DNA from: Arcticibacter svalbardensis MN12-7
GTDB lineage: Bacteria > Bacteroidota > Bacteroidia > Sphingobacteriales > Sphingobacteriaceae
Length of the DNA stretch: 64,000 bases
Direction: 5' to 3'
Assembly: GCF_000403135.1 (NCBI RefSeq)
Contig: NZ_AQPN01000100.1
Span: 1 to 64,000 of the forward strand
Positions 25,842 through 35,019 of the stretch are shown one piece after another; position 1 is the first letter of the stretch; each line of letters opens with the position of its first letter. A model generated the notes under the pieces. That model made no database searches. It was given only the letters and a program-made list of their open reading frames with translations, and was not told where the DNA came from. Position numbers and translations under genes: made by a program.

Positions 25842-26834
25842 ATGCTACACTACTGTACGTTGTTTAATTCCGCTTACCTATCCAGGGGGCTTGCGATGTA
25901 TTATTCACTTGAAGACCATTGCAACGATTTTCATCTTTATATTTTCGCTTTTGATAACGACTGCCTGACTGTTTTATTAAACTTAAAACTGAAACACGCC
26001 ACTATCATTTCTTTAAAGGAATTTGAGGACGATGAGCTGTTAGCTGTAAAACCCGGACGTACTTCAGGTGAATATTGCTGGACCTGTACCTCCTCAACAA
26101 TCTGGTATTGCTTAAAAACGTATGCACTGGACCATTGTACCTATATAGATGCCGACCTGCTTTTCTTTAGTAACCCAAAGGGAATAATGGACGAAATGAA
26201 CGAAAAGTCAATACTCATAACGGCGCACCGCTATACTGCGGAGCATGATCAGTCCGCACTGAGTGGCTATTATTGTGTACAATACATCACCTTTAAAAAC
26301 ACAGCAGAAGGGTTGACCGCATTAAACTGGTGGCGCAATGCCTGTTTGGAATGGTGTTATAAACGATTTGAAGATGGAAAGTTTGGTGATCAGAAATATT
26401 TAGATGACTGGACCACCCGATTCAAAGGTGTGCATGAATTGGCAAATATTGGAGCAGGAGTTGCACCTTGGAATGTGCAGCAATACGATCTTCTCCATAA
26501 AGCAAATAAAATACAAGTTCTGGATACCACTTTCCTAAAAGAGGATGAACTTATTTTTTACCATTTTCATGATTTCAGGTATTGCATCAAGAAATCGTTT
26601 CGCCTAACAGCAGAGCAGTATTACCTATCAAAAGCTGTTATAAAAGACATTTACAAGCCTTATATCAAGGCATTGGTAGCTGCCGAAAACAAAATAAGGA
26701 CAATAAATAAAGAAATAACCTTTCACGAACCTTTGCTTAATTTTGATTGGATTAAACGCGTAACAGGCAGAAGGGTAACTTTTATATTTAAAGGATATTA
26801 CAGGAACTATTACAAAAAAAGAAAATTGATCTAA
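25842..26834 (+). CDS. GT8-like glycosyltransferase
   Basis: A 330-residue transferase whose start, HYCTLFNSAYLSRGLAMYYSLEDHC, is the 'f..n..Yl..glal..Sl' pattern of GT8-like proteins. The DAD metal motif is at 103-105 in CTYIDADLLFFSNP. LANIGAGVAPWNVQQY and FYHFHDFRY near residues 205-250 match the acceptor and product-release region. The C-terminal 70 residues are strongly basic (KKRKLI at the end), suggesting membrane-surface association. It lies 4 bases after the previous transferase and 39 before the ketoisomerase gene, likely one operon. Confidence 0.75.
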   Translation: MLHYCTLFNSAYLSRGLAMYYSLEDHCNDFHLYIFAFDNDCLTVLLNLKLKHATIISLKEFEDDELLAVKPGRTSGEYCWTCTSSTIWYCLKTYALDHCTYIDADLLFFSNPKGIMDEMNEKSILITAHRYTAEHDQSALSGYYCVQYITFKNTAEGLTALNWWRNACLEWCYKRFEDGKFGDQKYLDDWTTRFKGVHELANIGAGVAPWNVQQYDLLHKANKIQVLDTTFLKEDELIFYHFHDFRYCIKKSFRLTAEQYYLSKAVIKDIYKPYIKALVAAENKIRTINKEITFHEPLLNFDWIKRVTGRRVTFIFKGYYRNYYKKRKLI

Positions 26835-26873
26835 AGAAAGAACCAGCATCTCATATCACCATAAAAAACTAAA

Positions 26874-27242
26874 GTGGCCGAACTATTAAATCTGAAAACA
26901 TTTACCGATAAACGTGGAAACCTGACTGTTATAGAAAAGGTAATCCCTTTTGATATTAAGCGTATTTTTTATATTTACGGTGTAGATGACTCTGTAAGAG
27001 GCGGTCACAGACATCACCAAACTATTCAGGCCGCGATCTGTATTAAAGGAAGCTGTACAATTTTTAACCACAATCACGTGTTAAAGGAAGAATTTCTGTT
27101 AGATACACCCGATAAATGTCTGTTAATTCAGCCGGAAGATTGGCATCAAATGCACAGTTTTAGTGAAGATGCAATCCTAATGGTGCTGGCATCAGAGTTT
27201 TTTGACGCAGCAGATTATATATATGACCCTTATCATGATTGA
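26874..27242 (+). CDS. FdtA/QdtA-type dTDP-sugar 3,4-ketoisomerase (WxcM-like cupin)
   Basis: A 122-residue cupin starting at a GTG. The core [22 protein letters not shown] (about 43-64) and [14 protein letters not shown] (about 83-96) are those of FdtA/QdtA/TylM3-type ketoisomerases, which convert dTDP-4-keto-6-deoxyglucose to the 3-keto isomer in the cytoplasm. Length is typical. Its stop overlaps the next gene, a matching aminotransferase, by 8 bases, so the pair makes a dTDP-3-amino-3,6-dideoxyhexose. Whether the product is the Fuc3N (FdtA) or Qui3N (QdtA) precursor cannot be read by eye. The upstream enzymes RmlA/RmlB are not in this window. Confidence 0.85.
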   Translation: MAELLNLKTFTDKRGNLTVIEKVIPFDIKRIFYIYGVDDSVRGGHRHHQTIQAAICIKGSCTIFNHNHVLKEEFLLDTPDKCLLIQPEDWHQMHSFSEDAILMVLASEFFDAADYIYDPYHD

Positions 27243-28320
27243 ATACGAAAGTCTTAAGCTCCTGAATACCCCCTTTATGGAAAGCTATAAAAAGAGCTTT
27301 GCAGATACATTGGAGAGTGGTTGGTTTATCCTGGGAAATAATGTTTCGACATTTGAACAGGAATTTGCTGTCTACAATGGGTCAAACTACTGTGCAGGAT
27401 TAGCTTCCGGACTCGATGCCCTTATCCTGGCCTTACGCTGTTTCGATTTTCCTGCAGGCAGCGAAGTCATCGTTCCCTCAAATACCTATATTGCTACCAT
27501 TCTTGCCGTGTATCACAATAACCTGGTACCAGTCCTCGTAGAGCCCGATCCGCTTACATATAACATTGATCCATCAAAAATTGAGGCAAGTATAACCGCG
27601 AAGACAAAGGCCATTCTCGTAGTTCATTTGTATGGAAAGGCCTGTGATATGGATCCTATTATGTCAATCGCAGGTCAGTATAACCTAAAAGTGGTAGAAG
27701 ATTGCGCACAGTCACATGGAGCTGAGTACAAAGGGAAAAAAACAGGAACCTTTGGCGATTTCGGTGCATTTAGCTTTTATCCCACTAAAAACCTGGGCGC
27801 ACTGGGCGATGCAGGAGCCATTACTACCGACGATAAAGAACTCTATGAGAAGATAAAGGCACTTCGTAATTACGGATCAAAAGTCAAATACATAAATAAA
27901 TATATAGGTACAAATTCCAGGCTCGATGAAATACAGGCAGGTTTTCTTTCCGTAAAGTTAAAGCGGCTCAATGAGATCAACAGCCATAAACGCCGTTTGG
28001 CCTCATTATACCAGGAATGGCTGAGTGTAGATTTCATAAAACCCGTCGTACATGACGATTACTTCGACGTATTTCATATCTATACGATCAGGCATCCCGA
28101 AAGAGATCAGCTAAGAGCCTACTTGCTGGAGCATCACATAAAAACCGAAATCCATTATCCCATTCCACCGCATCAGCAGAAAGCTCTTGAAGGTAAGTTT
28201 GAAGGATTCCATTACCCGATATCAGAAGAAATACATCAAACAACACTAAGTTTACCCATTTCATTCTGCCACACCGAACAAGATATAGGCCGCATAATAG
28301 AAGTATTAAACCAGTTTTAA
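27235..28320 (+). CDS. DegT/DnrJ/EryC1/StrS aminotransferase (FdtB/QdtB-like)
   Basis: A 361-residue PLP enzyme that would aminate the C3 ketone made by the preceding isomerase. The start is placed at 27235 ([11 protein letters not shown]), which overlaps the isomerase stop by 8 bases; an earlier in-frame ATG at 27202 adds 11 residues not seen in the family. PLP-binding features are [10 protein letters not shown] near 55-65, [13 protein letters not shown] (Asp at about 157) and the Schiff-base Lys185 in [16 protein letters not shown]-terminal [12 protein letters not shown]...[10 protein letters not shown] is typical of sugar aminotransferases. A 3-N-acyltransferase (FdtC/QdtC) that would complete the pathway is not next door. 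Confidence 0.9.
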   Translation: MIEYESLKLLNTPFMESYKKSFADTLESGWFILGNNVSTFEQEFAVYNGSNYCAGLASGLDALILALRCFDFPAGSEVIVPSNTYIATILAVYHNNLVPVLVEPDPLTYNIDPSKIEASITAKTKAILVVHLYGKACDMDPIMSIAGQYNLKVVEDCAQSHGAEYKGKKTGTFGDFGAFSFYPTKNLGALGDAGAITTDDKELYEKIKALRNYGSKVKYINKYIGTNSRLDEIQAGFLSVKLKRLNEINSHKRRLASLYQEWLSVDFIKPVVHDDYFDVFHIYTIRHPERDQLRAYLLEHHIKTEIHYPIPPHQQKALEGKFEGFHYPISEEIHQTTLSLPISFCHTEQDIGRIIEVLNQF

Positions 28321-28475
28321 AACGCCCAATAATATCAACAAAACCCCCCTTAACCCCCATAATACCCCCTTCAAACAGCAAAAACGCCATTATCATTAAA
28401 TTAAATTCCATATTTAAAATATTTAGTATTAAAATTGATTGGTCATTGCATGCATTGAACCACCAATTTTAGCAG

Positions 28476-29279
28476 ATGATAAAGTACTTCAAAAATAAGT
28501 TTAGGAAAAAGCCTAAAGAAGAATATGGCTGGTTTGGCAACTATCCCTCCTGGGAAGAGGCCGTTGCGCATACGGATGGATACGACAAAGAAAATATCTT
28601 AGCCAAGACAAAGGCTTCTTTATTAAAGATAAAGTCAGGAGAAGCCATCTATGAGCGCGATTCAGTTATTTTTGATCAGAAGGAATATCCCTTTCCTTTA
28701 ATTACTTTTTTGCTGCATAGTGCTAATCAAAAAGGAACAGCCCTGCATGTACTTGATTTCGGAGGATCATTAGGAAGCACTTATTTTCAAGTCAAGGAGT
28801 TTTTAACCCCACAAATCTGCGCCAGTTGGGATGTCGTAGAACAGCCTCACTATGTAAGTTGCGGTAAGCAATATTTCGAAGACAATACCCTGCATTTCGC
28901 AGATTCCATCGAAGAAGTTCTTGCCGTTCATCCTATTGACTTGGTGCTTTTATCGAGTGTGGTGCAATATCTGCCAGAGCCTCATGTCTTTCTGGAAAAG
29001 CTGGTATCATTCGGATTTAAGTACATCATTATAGACCGAACCGCTTTTGTAGACGAACCCTCCGATAGGCTGACCATCCAAAAGGTATGGCCCTCTGTTT
29101 ACGAAGCCTCCTATCCCTCCTGGTTCTTCAATCAAAAAGGATTTTTACACCATTTCAAACAAAAATATACCCTTGAAGCGCAGTTCACAACCTATGTAGA
29201 AGGCGAATCGATCATCGAAATCGATCATGAACCCATTGGCAGAGATAAGGGATTTTATCTGGTTATAAATAAAGATTGA
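28476..29279 (+). CDS. TIGR04325-type methyltransferase
   Basis: A 267-residue SAM-dependent methyltransferase resembling the TIGR04325 family found in surface-polysaccharide clusters. The family start YGWFGNYPSWEEA is at about 17-29 and the SAM motif I, VLDFGGSLGSTYF, at about 91-103; later strands VVEQPHYVS and LVLLSSVVQYL match motifs II and IV. It probably O-methylates a sugar of the glycan. It lies 155 bases after the aminotransferase gene and converges with the 29291 gene. Confidence 0.85.
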   Translation: MIKYFKNKFRKKPKEEYGWFGNYPSWEEAVAHTDGYDKENILAKTKASLLKIKSGEAIYERDSVIFDQKEYPFPLITFLLHSANQKGTALHVLDFGGSLGSTYFQVKEFLTPQICASWDVVEQPHYVSCGKQYFEDNTLHFADSIEEVLAVHPIDLVLLSSVVQYLPEPHVFLEKLVSFGFKYIIIDRTAFVDEPSDRLTIQKVWPSVYEASYPSWFFNQKGFLHHFKQKYTLEAQFTTYVEGESIIEIDHEPIGRDKGFYLVINKD

Positions 29280-29290
29280 TTTGTAGCTAA

Positions 29291-30232
29291 CTAAATAGAC
29301 TTTGATATTTTCAACCATCTTTTAAGCCTCCTTGTGAGTTTCTTATATTTTCTTTTTTTATCATCAATATTAAAACCACTTCCTACCATAATATAGTCAG
29401 CTTCATTTTCAGGCATTATGTATTCTGGATGGGTGATTTCAGTGATATTAAAGGAAGGAATATTAGCATCTGTACTACTAATATCAAAAGTATGCGTTGC
29501 GCCTTCTCCAAATCCTATATTGGTAATTAGATTTATATTTGGAACGATACAAAGGAAACTATTAAAGTAAGAGGTAAAAGCAAACTGATAATCCCAATAG
29601 TTACCCTTACCTTCTTTTATTTCATGAAAAATATAAAGGAGTTCTTTTGTTATAAAGGGATCGTTAAAGACAGATGGAATTCTTTCTATTGCTTGTTTGT
29701 CATTATAATTTACTAGTTCTTTATCATAGTCCTTCCAAACGCGCCTCCATGAAGCCCATCCCCATATATGCACCTGTTTAGAGAAATAATAAGAAGCATC
29801 CCCCCAGACACGTCCATGTTGAAGATTACAACCACCAATGGACCCTATTCTTGCATCATATCTGTATTTTTCCAATAGGGTATCACAAAAATAAAAGAAG
29901 CTGTTATTTGGTAGGCAGTCATCTTCAAGAATAATGCCTTCTTCTTCAGAATCGAAAAACCACCTAATAGCATCCGATACCGCATCTTTTGCTCCCATGT
30001 TTTGTTCCCTGAATAAAGTCTTTATTTCACAAGGCCAGTTAATGTTTTCAATAATCTTTCGGGCCTCTCTGCACAGCAAATCTTCACCTTCACGATCCCG
30101 ACGAGGTCCATCAGCAGCAATATATAACCTGGCAGGCTTAGCTTCACAGATTTGTTCAAAGACCTTCTGAGTGGTATCCGGACGGTTAAATATAAGAAAG
30201 AGAACGGGAGATGTAGTTTGATATGCAGGCAT
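29291..30232 (-). CDS. GT2-like nucleotide-diphospho-sugar transferase
   Basis: A 313-residue protein of the 'SPVLFLIFNRPDTTQKVF' type (residues 8-25), a GT-A fold group sometimes labelled HlpA-like or GT2-like in Bacteroidota LPS clusters. The metal-binding triad is EDD at about 103-105 in GIILEDDCLPNNSFFYFCD. WGWASWRRVWKDYD near residue 155 is a second family hallmark. The C-terminus is very basic. It shares its start base with the stop of the upstream gene at 30232, so the two minus-strand transferase genes form an operon. Confidence 0.8.
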   Translation of the reverse strand: MPAYQTTSPVLFLIFNRPDTTQKVFEQICEAKPARLYIAADGPRRDREGEDLLCREARKIIENINWPCEIKTLFREQNMGAKDAVSDAIRWFFDSEEEGIILEDDCLPNNSFFYFCDTLLEKYRYDARIGSIGGCNLQHGRVWGDASYYFSKQVHIWGWASWRRVWKDYDKELVNYNDKQAIERIPSVFNDPFITKELLYIFHEIKEGKGNYWDYQFAFTSYFNSFLCIVPNINLITNIGFGEGATHTFDISSTDANIPSFNITEITHPEYIMPENEADYIMVGSGFNIDDKKRKYKKLTRRLKRWLKISKSI

Positions 30233-30966
30233 CAGTGATTATACTTTTTTCTTTTGTTTTTAAATTGTCTCCACCGATACTTAAAATAAACAGTCAAGCT
30301 GCAGTACTTCATTACAATTCCGGGGAAATCCTGATCAAACAATGGATCAGGAACAGATTGGGAAATTCCTCCCTGTGCAAAATTAGCTATAATTAAAGGA
30401 TGATATGCCTTTTTAATTGACGAGTCGTTCCAACATTGAATATTAAGCAGATGATCGCCCCCTGTAGGGTATTTTTCACAGTATCTGTATTTATCAAAAA
30501 CACGTTTTGGATATAGCACACTATGATGGCAAATGCAGTCGTAGGTCAAACGATAGGGACTAAATACTCCTCCAAGCGTCATGTCGCCCCAGGAACACTG
30601 CCCATAGTAAATCGTGTCCCGGTCCTTTAGTAATGCTGCCATAGTCGAAAATGCGGGGTATAACGTATCATCCGCGCCAAGAAAGTAAATCCAGTCGCCT
30701 TTTGCCTGTTTCAATCCCTTATTCATTGCATTAAAAATACCAGTGTCTGCTTCGCTCTTCCAGTAAGCTATTTTTGAGTCATTATGCTCCAGGATTTCCA
30801 TAGTTCCATCCGTACTGCCACCATCAATAATGATATGTTCTATATTCGGATAGGACTGTGTCTGGATGCTATCTATACATTTTTGAATATGCTGATGAGC
30901 ATTAAACGTTACTGTGATGATGCTTATAAGTGGCTTATGTAAGATTGCTTTATTTGAAGGCTTCAT
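30232..30966 (-). CDS. Glycosyltransferase family 2 (WcaA-like)
   Basis: A 244-residue GT2 enzyme with SIITVTFNAHQHI (15-27), IIIDGGSTDGT (45-55), and the ADD metal motif at 98-100 in WIYFLGADD. It is clearly related to the transferases at 38741-39424 and 33390-34178: all three share 'IAYWKSE.D.G.f.AMNK' and the CHH/CHQ segment later on (CHHSVLYPKRVF here). This suggests repeated gene duplication inside the cluster. It is co-transcribed with the downstream 313-residue transferase (1-base overlap). Confidence 0.88.
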   Translation of the reverse strand: MKPSNKAILHKPLISIITVTFNAHQHIQKCIDSIQTQSYPNIEHIIIDGGSTDGTMEILEHNDSKIAYWKSEADTGIFNAMNKGLKQAKGDWIYFLGADDTLYPAFSTMAALLKDRDTIYYGQCSWGDMTLGGVFSPYRLTYDCICHHSVLYPKRVFDKYRYCEKYPTGGDHLLNIQCWNDSSIKKAYHPLIIANFAQGGISQSVPDPLFDQDFPGIVMKYCSLTVYFKYRWRQFKNKRKKYNH

Positions 30967-31039
30967 TCGAATTTGAATTAAGCAAAATTAAGCAATTTAA
31001 TAGTGTGACCACGAAATTCAGAAAAATTAGTAGGTTTGA

Positions 31040-32080
31040 ATGATGTCTGAAAAACTACTTTTAAAAGCGTACACCATTAACAGTCAAATGCCTAAAAATT
31101 ATGTTGAAGGCGAATTGGATTTTTGTAGAAGAGAATTTACATACCAAACTTTTGACGTAGAGCTAATAGAAGTCGATGATTGTCTTGTTAATGATCAGGG
31201 ATTTATATACACCAGTTACTTCAACGTGCACAAAAAATCGTTGCTTAATCCTGATTATTATTCCGGATACTTTAATCTCAAGCATTATTTAAAAAAGGTT
31301 ATATTTAGAAATAAAAAAGAGACAGATCCCGATAAAAAATATCTGCTTGCATTTAACGAATGGGGCCATGCTCATTATCACTGGTTTTGTGATACCCTTC
31401 CCCGCATTTATAGTGTTAAAGAATCTTTAAAGGATTATTATTTATTGCTGCCTGATCATTCTTCCTATATAAAAGAAATTGGATTGAAAAGCCTTGAGTT
31501 ATTGGGCTTGCATCCTAAAGGAATTGAATTTATCAAGAGTAATGAATTACTTCAGGTGAAGCATTTATCATTAGTTACTTTAAGCTGCTTGCCTGGTTAT
31601 ATAAATGATCACCTTATAAGCAGAATCTCTGAAGATATATTGAGGCGTTCTGGAAATAATAGCCTTAAACCGAAACGCAAACTTTATATAATACGAGGAA
31701 ATGTCAGGTATAGAAAGGTCTTGAATGAAGATCAGGTGCTTGATGTAATGAAACACTTTGGGTATGAAATAATCAATTATGAAAATATGAGTTTAGAGGA
31801 GCAAATAAGTGTTACTGCCTCCGCCAGATGTATGGTTTCCATTCATGGGGCAGGTTTAACCAACATGATATATATGCAGCCAGGTAGTAATGTGCTGGAG
31901 TTTAGGAGGGATCGGATCTATCATAATCAATGTTATTGGCATTTAGCCGATGCTGTTCATCTTAATTATCATTATCTTTTTGGCACTCCTGATGATGATT
32001 TACTTGTAATTGAGAGTGAGGGCTGCAATCTTACAATTGATATTGGTAAATTAGTTGCAGTTCTTAATCAAATGGAGTAG
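31040..32080 (+). CDS. Glycosyltransferase family 61
   Basis: A 346-residue protein with the two GT61 (DUF563) hallmarks: NEWGHAHYHWFCDTLPRIY at about 109-127 and SIHGAGLTNMIYMQPGSNVLEF near 270-290. GT61 enzymes act on surface glycans or O-linked sugars. Two adjacent ATG codons (31040 and 31043) are possible starts. It is the first gene of a short plus-strand group with the FkbM methyltransferase 44 bases downstream. Confidence 0.88.
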   Translation: MMSEKLLLKAYTINSQMPKNYVEGELDFCRREFTYQTFDVELIEVDDCLVNDQGFIYTSYFNVHKKSLLNPDYYSGYFNLKHYLKKVIFRNKKETDPDKKYLLAFNEWGHAHYHWFCDTLPRIYSVKESLKDYYLLLPDHSSYIKEIGLKSLELLGLHPKGIEFIKSNELLQVKHLSLVTLSCLPGYINDHLISRISEDILRRSGNNSLKPKRKLYIIRGNVRYRKVLNEDQVLDVMKHFGYEIINYENMSLEEQISVTASARCMVSIHGAGLTNMIYMQPGSNVLEFRRDRIYHNQCYWHLADAVHLNYHYLFGTPDDDLLVIESEGCNLTIDIGKLVAVLNQME

Positions 32081-32124
32081 GTCTTAGTTTTGAATATTTA
32101 AGCATAAATATATAATATAGGAAC

Positions 32125-32961
32125 ATGTATAGTAATAAACCAAGTGATCAAGGGGAGGTTAATCGTATACCTGTAGTTGAGGTCCTCAGCAAAGAAGATA
32201 TCATACGTGATGAGCTGGAACGTTTATCGCTGTTACCACGTTTCGAGGTAGGCTATACGCATGTTATATTTCATAAACCATTTAAGTTTCATGACGGATT
32301 AAGCTTTGTAGCTACCTACAAAGAACTTTTTGAAACCGGAATCTATAAATTTAATCCATCAGAAACAGCCAGAACAATTTTAGATTGTGGTGCTAATATG
32401 GGTCTGAGTGTCTTATATTTTGCATTAAATTATAAAGAGCACCAGATAATTGCCTTTGAGCCCGAAGAACATATTTTCAATATCTTACAAGAAAATGTAG
32501 AAACGTTTAAATTGGAAAATGTTAAGCTTTTCAAGAAAGCGGTATGGGATAAAGTTGGCAATCTGAGCTTCTATACAGACGGAGGAATGGGCGGCAGAGT
32601 GCTAAATGCTTACGCCAATCAGCAGCCTAAATCTATTGAAGCAGTGCCTTTAAAAGACTTTCTAACAGATGATGTCGACTTACTTAAAATAGATATTGAA
32701 GGGGCTGAAGATCTTGTTCTACGATCATGTAAGGGCCTTCTAAAACAAGCTAATCATATTTTTTTCGAATATCATAATCATATAGGTTCAAAACAGACCC
32801 TGCATGAGTTACTTCTGCTTATGCAGGATGAAGGATTTCACTATTATATCAAAGAGTCAGCTGTTCTGAATAGTCCATTTACTGATAAAATATTGATCTG
32901 TGAAGCTTTTGATATGGCAATTAATGTTTTCTGCTATAAAGAGATCAGGAAGAAGCTTTAG
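32125..32961 (+). CDS. FkbM family methyltransferase
   Basis: A 278-residue SAM-dependent methyltransferase. SAM motif I ILDCGANMGLSVLYFAL is at about 89-105, followed by IIAFEPEEHIFNIL, the acidic ribose-binding strand, and DLLKIDIEGAEDLVL near 188-202, the FkbM hallmark. FkbM enzymes O-methylate sugars or other hydroxyls, commonly in O-antigen or capsule clusters. It follows the GT61 gene and probably decorates the same glycan. The N-terminal 45 residues are extra compared with the core domain. Confidence 0.9.
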   Translation: MYSNKPSDQGEVNRIPVVEVLSKEDIIRDELERLSLLPRFEVGYTHVIFHKPFKFHDGLSFVATYKELFETGIYKFNPSETARTILDCGANMGLSVLYFALNYKEHQIIAFEPEEHIFNILQENVETFKLENVKLFKKAVWDKVGNLSFYTDGGMGGRVLNAYANQQPKSIEAVPLKDFLTDDVDLLKIDIEGAEDLVLRSCKGLLKQANHIFFEYHNHIGSKQTLHELLLLMQDEGFHYYIKESAVLNSPFTDKILICEAFDMAINVFCYKEIRKKL

Positions 32962-33144
32962 TTTTTTAAAAATCATCCATTGCGTCTTTTTGCCATAATG
33001 CTTTAAACAATGCACATAGGTCTCCAGCTGTTTGATTCTTCCTGCCATTTTTTCTACTACAACAACTTTTTCCCTGATTAAAGATGCCAGTGTTTCCTTT
33101 GCAGGAATAGTGCTGTCATTATCATAAATGTAAAACTTCTTCAC
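32857..33144 (-). CDS. Doubtful 95-residue gene opposite the end of the FkbM gene
   Basis: The frame begins MKKFYIYDNDSTIPAKETL and continues with a heptad-like charged segment VVEKMAGRIKQLETYVHCLKHYGKK. The N-terminal 60 residues look like coding sequence, but the last third is antisense to the FkbM gene and the protein ends without a fold I recognise. It may be a small real gene, a truncated glycosyltransferase remnant, or chance. The rest of the 428-base gap (to 33389) shows nothing else. Confidence 0.3.
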   Translation of the reverse strand: MKKFYIYDNDSTIPAKETLASLIREKVVVVEKMAGRIKQLETYVHCLKHYGKKTQWMIFKKLKLLPDLFIAENINCHIKSFTDQYFISKWTIQNS

Positions 33145-33389
33145 TTCTATTTTTCTATGATAGTCAATCCATTCAGCCAGATATTAATTCTCATCTTTCA
33201 TAATGCAGCAAAGTGAAAGGTAGTTGCTTTTTTTATTGAAGAAAAACATAGGATTAGTATTTCTAAACAGATACAAAATGTATCTATTTAAAAAGTATTG
33301 AGGAGTGTTAGGAAGCCAAATAAAACATGAAACTGATATTAATTTTCCCGATTTAAATTAGAACTTTAACTTTACTTCTACAAATACTA

Positions 33390-34178
33390 ATGCGAGACTT
33401 AATGATTGACAAGCCGATAAAAAGTTTAATATCCATCATAATACCTACCTACAATTCGGAAACGAGTATTAAAGAATGCCTGTTAAGTGTCCTTAATCAG
33501 AGCGTAGATAATTATGAGATCCTAATAATTGATAACGTTTCAAGTGATGAGACAATCCGTATTGCAAGTGATTTTAATGATAATAAGATCAATATTGTAA
33601 GTCAAAAGGATAAAGGTGTATATGATGCTATGAATACAGGTATTCAACTTTCGAAAGGAGAATGGTTATACTTTTTAGGTAGTGATGATATTTTAAAAGA
33701 TAATGATGTATTATATGACATAAATAATTATATAAAATTGTCTGACTCCAATTTTATATATGGAAATGCCTATTTTAAAAATAGTGGTTATATATACGGC
33801 GAAGAATCTTCGATAGAAAGGCTCCTTATAGAGGGTAATATATGTCATCAGGCGATATTTTACCACTACAGCATTTTTTCGTTAGTAGGATTGTACAATT
33901 TAAAGTACCCTATTTGGGCAGATTGGGATTTCAATATTAAATGTTTTAAATTTTCTGCCATAAAGACTGAGTATGTGAATAGAATTATTGCGGTTTATAA
34001 TGATTACAAGGGGATTTCACGTGATGATGATGAGGTTTTTAAAAAACAACTGCCCAATTTTTATATACAGGAAATAGATAGGCTAAACATAGAAATAGGC
34101 ACCCTTAATAAAAAACTAAATTCTTTTCCTTATAATATTGTCGAGTTTGTAAAAAAACCATTTATAAAGCGAAGATAA
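33390..34178 (+). CDS. Glycosyltransferase family 2
   Basis: A 262-residue GT2 enzyme with SLISIIIPTYNSETSI (13-28), LIIDNVSSDET and the metal motif GSDD in WLYFLGSDDIL. Related by eye to the 30232 and 38741 transferases (shared GVYDAMN and ICHQAIFY), so it is a third paralogue. A second ATG (33402) is a possible alternative start. The coding sequence is more AT-rich than that of its neighbours, hinting at a separate origin. It is followed by the DUF5672 gene after 55 bases. Confidence 0.87.
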   Translation: MRDLMIDKPIKSLISIIIPTYNSETSIKECLLSVLNQSVDNYEILIIDNVSSDETIRIASDFNDNKINIVSQKDKGVYDAMNTGIQLSKGEWLYFLGSDDILKDNDVLYDINNYIKLSDSNFIYGNAYFKNSGYIYGEESSIERLLIEGNICHQAIFYHYSIFSLVGLYNLKYPIWADWDFNIKCFKFSAIKTEYVNRIIAVYNDYKGISRDDDEVFKKQLPNFYIQEIDRLNIEIGTLNKKLNSFPYNIVEFVKKPFIKRR

Positions 34179-34233
34179 GCCAAGATCAGTTTAATATTAA
34201 TACGTATAAAAATGCCCATATTGCAAATCATAA

Positions 34234-35019
34234 ATGGTAGAATTAGTTAGAGTGATTATTCCTGTCTATAAAGGATTAAGTTATTACGAAACGGTTTCGT
34301 TAAGACAGTGTTTCAGTGTGTTGTTTAATCATCCGGTTACATTAATTTGCCCTCCCCATCTTAACATAGACGATTATTTAACTGTCGCTAAGGATTGCAG
34401 CAAAGAATTGGCGGTAGAACGATTCAATGCCGAATTCTTTGATGGCATTGATGGATATAACAAGTTAATGATGAGTCTCGATTTATACGAGCGCTTTAAA
34501 AATAGCACCTATTTGCTTATTTATCAAACCGATGCATTCGTGTTTAAAGATGATCTCCAGTATTGGTGCGACCGCAATTACGATTACATTGGAGCACCAT
34601 GGCCCTTTGATGTTACCGGCTGGTTAGATGCCGGATACCCAAGAGAAGTAATCCGGTATCATAAAATATTTGGTAGAAAAAAGGTTTCTTCAGTAGGAAA
34701 CGGTGGACTTTCATTACGAAAAACAAGCTCGTTCATCAACAATCTTCGGTTTTTTAAGCCCTTTATGAAAAGATGGAAATTTAATGAAGATATGTTCTTT
34801 AGTCATTATGTAAATGCAATGAATCCTTTCTTCAAAATACCCAAAATCAAAATAGCCCGACGATTTGCATTTGACGTCAATCCAGCCGAATTTCTTGAAC
34901 TTAATGATCATGAACTTCCTTTCGGCTGCCATGGATGGTATCGCGATGATTCGGATTACGAAGGCAACTTATTATTCTGGAAAAAGTTTATTGAAGCTTA
35001 CGGATATTCCTTGCCTTAA
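34234..35019 (+). CDS. DUF5672 family protein, probable glycosyltransferase
   Basis: A 261-residue protein of the DUF5672 type: VRVIIPVYKGLSYYETVSL at the start, YLLIYQTDAFVF near 104-115, YDYIGAPWPFD near 127-137 and SVGNGGLSLRK near 153-163. Members occur in glycan clusters and have a GT-A-like layout with an acidic QTDAF in place of DxD; activity is inferred from context. Its stop codon overlaps that of the convergent 35016 gene by 3-4 bases, so there is no terminator between them. Confidence 0.82.
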   Translation: MVELVRVIIPVYKGLSYYETVSLRQCFSVLFNHPVTLICPPHLNIDDYLTVAKDCSKELAVERFNAEFFDGIDGYNKLMMSLDLYERFKNSTYLLIYQTDAFVFKDDLQYWCDRNYDYIGAPWPFDVTGWLDAGYPREVIRYHKIFGRKKVSSVGNGGLSLRKTSSFINNLRFFKPFMKRWKFNEDMFFSHYVNAMNPFFKIPKIKIARRFAFDVNPAEFLELNDHELPFGCHGWYRDDSDYEGNLLFWKKFIEAYGYSLP

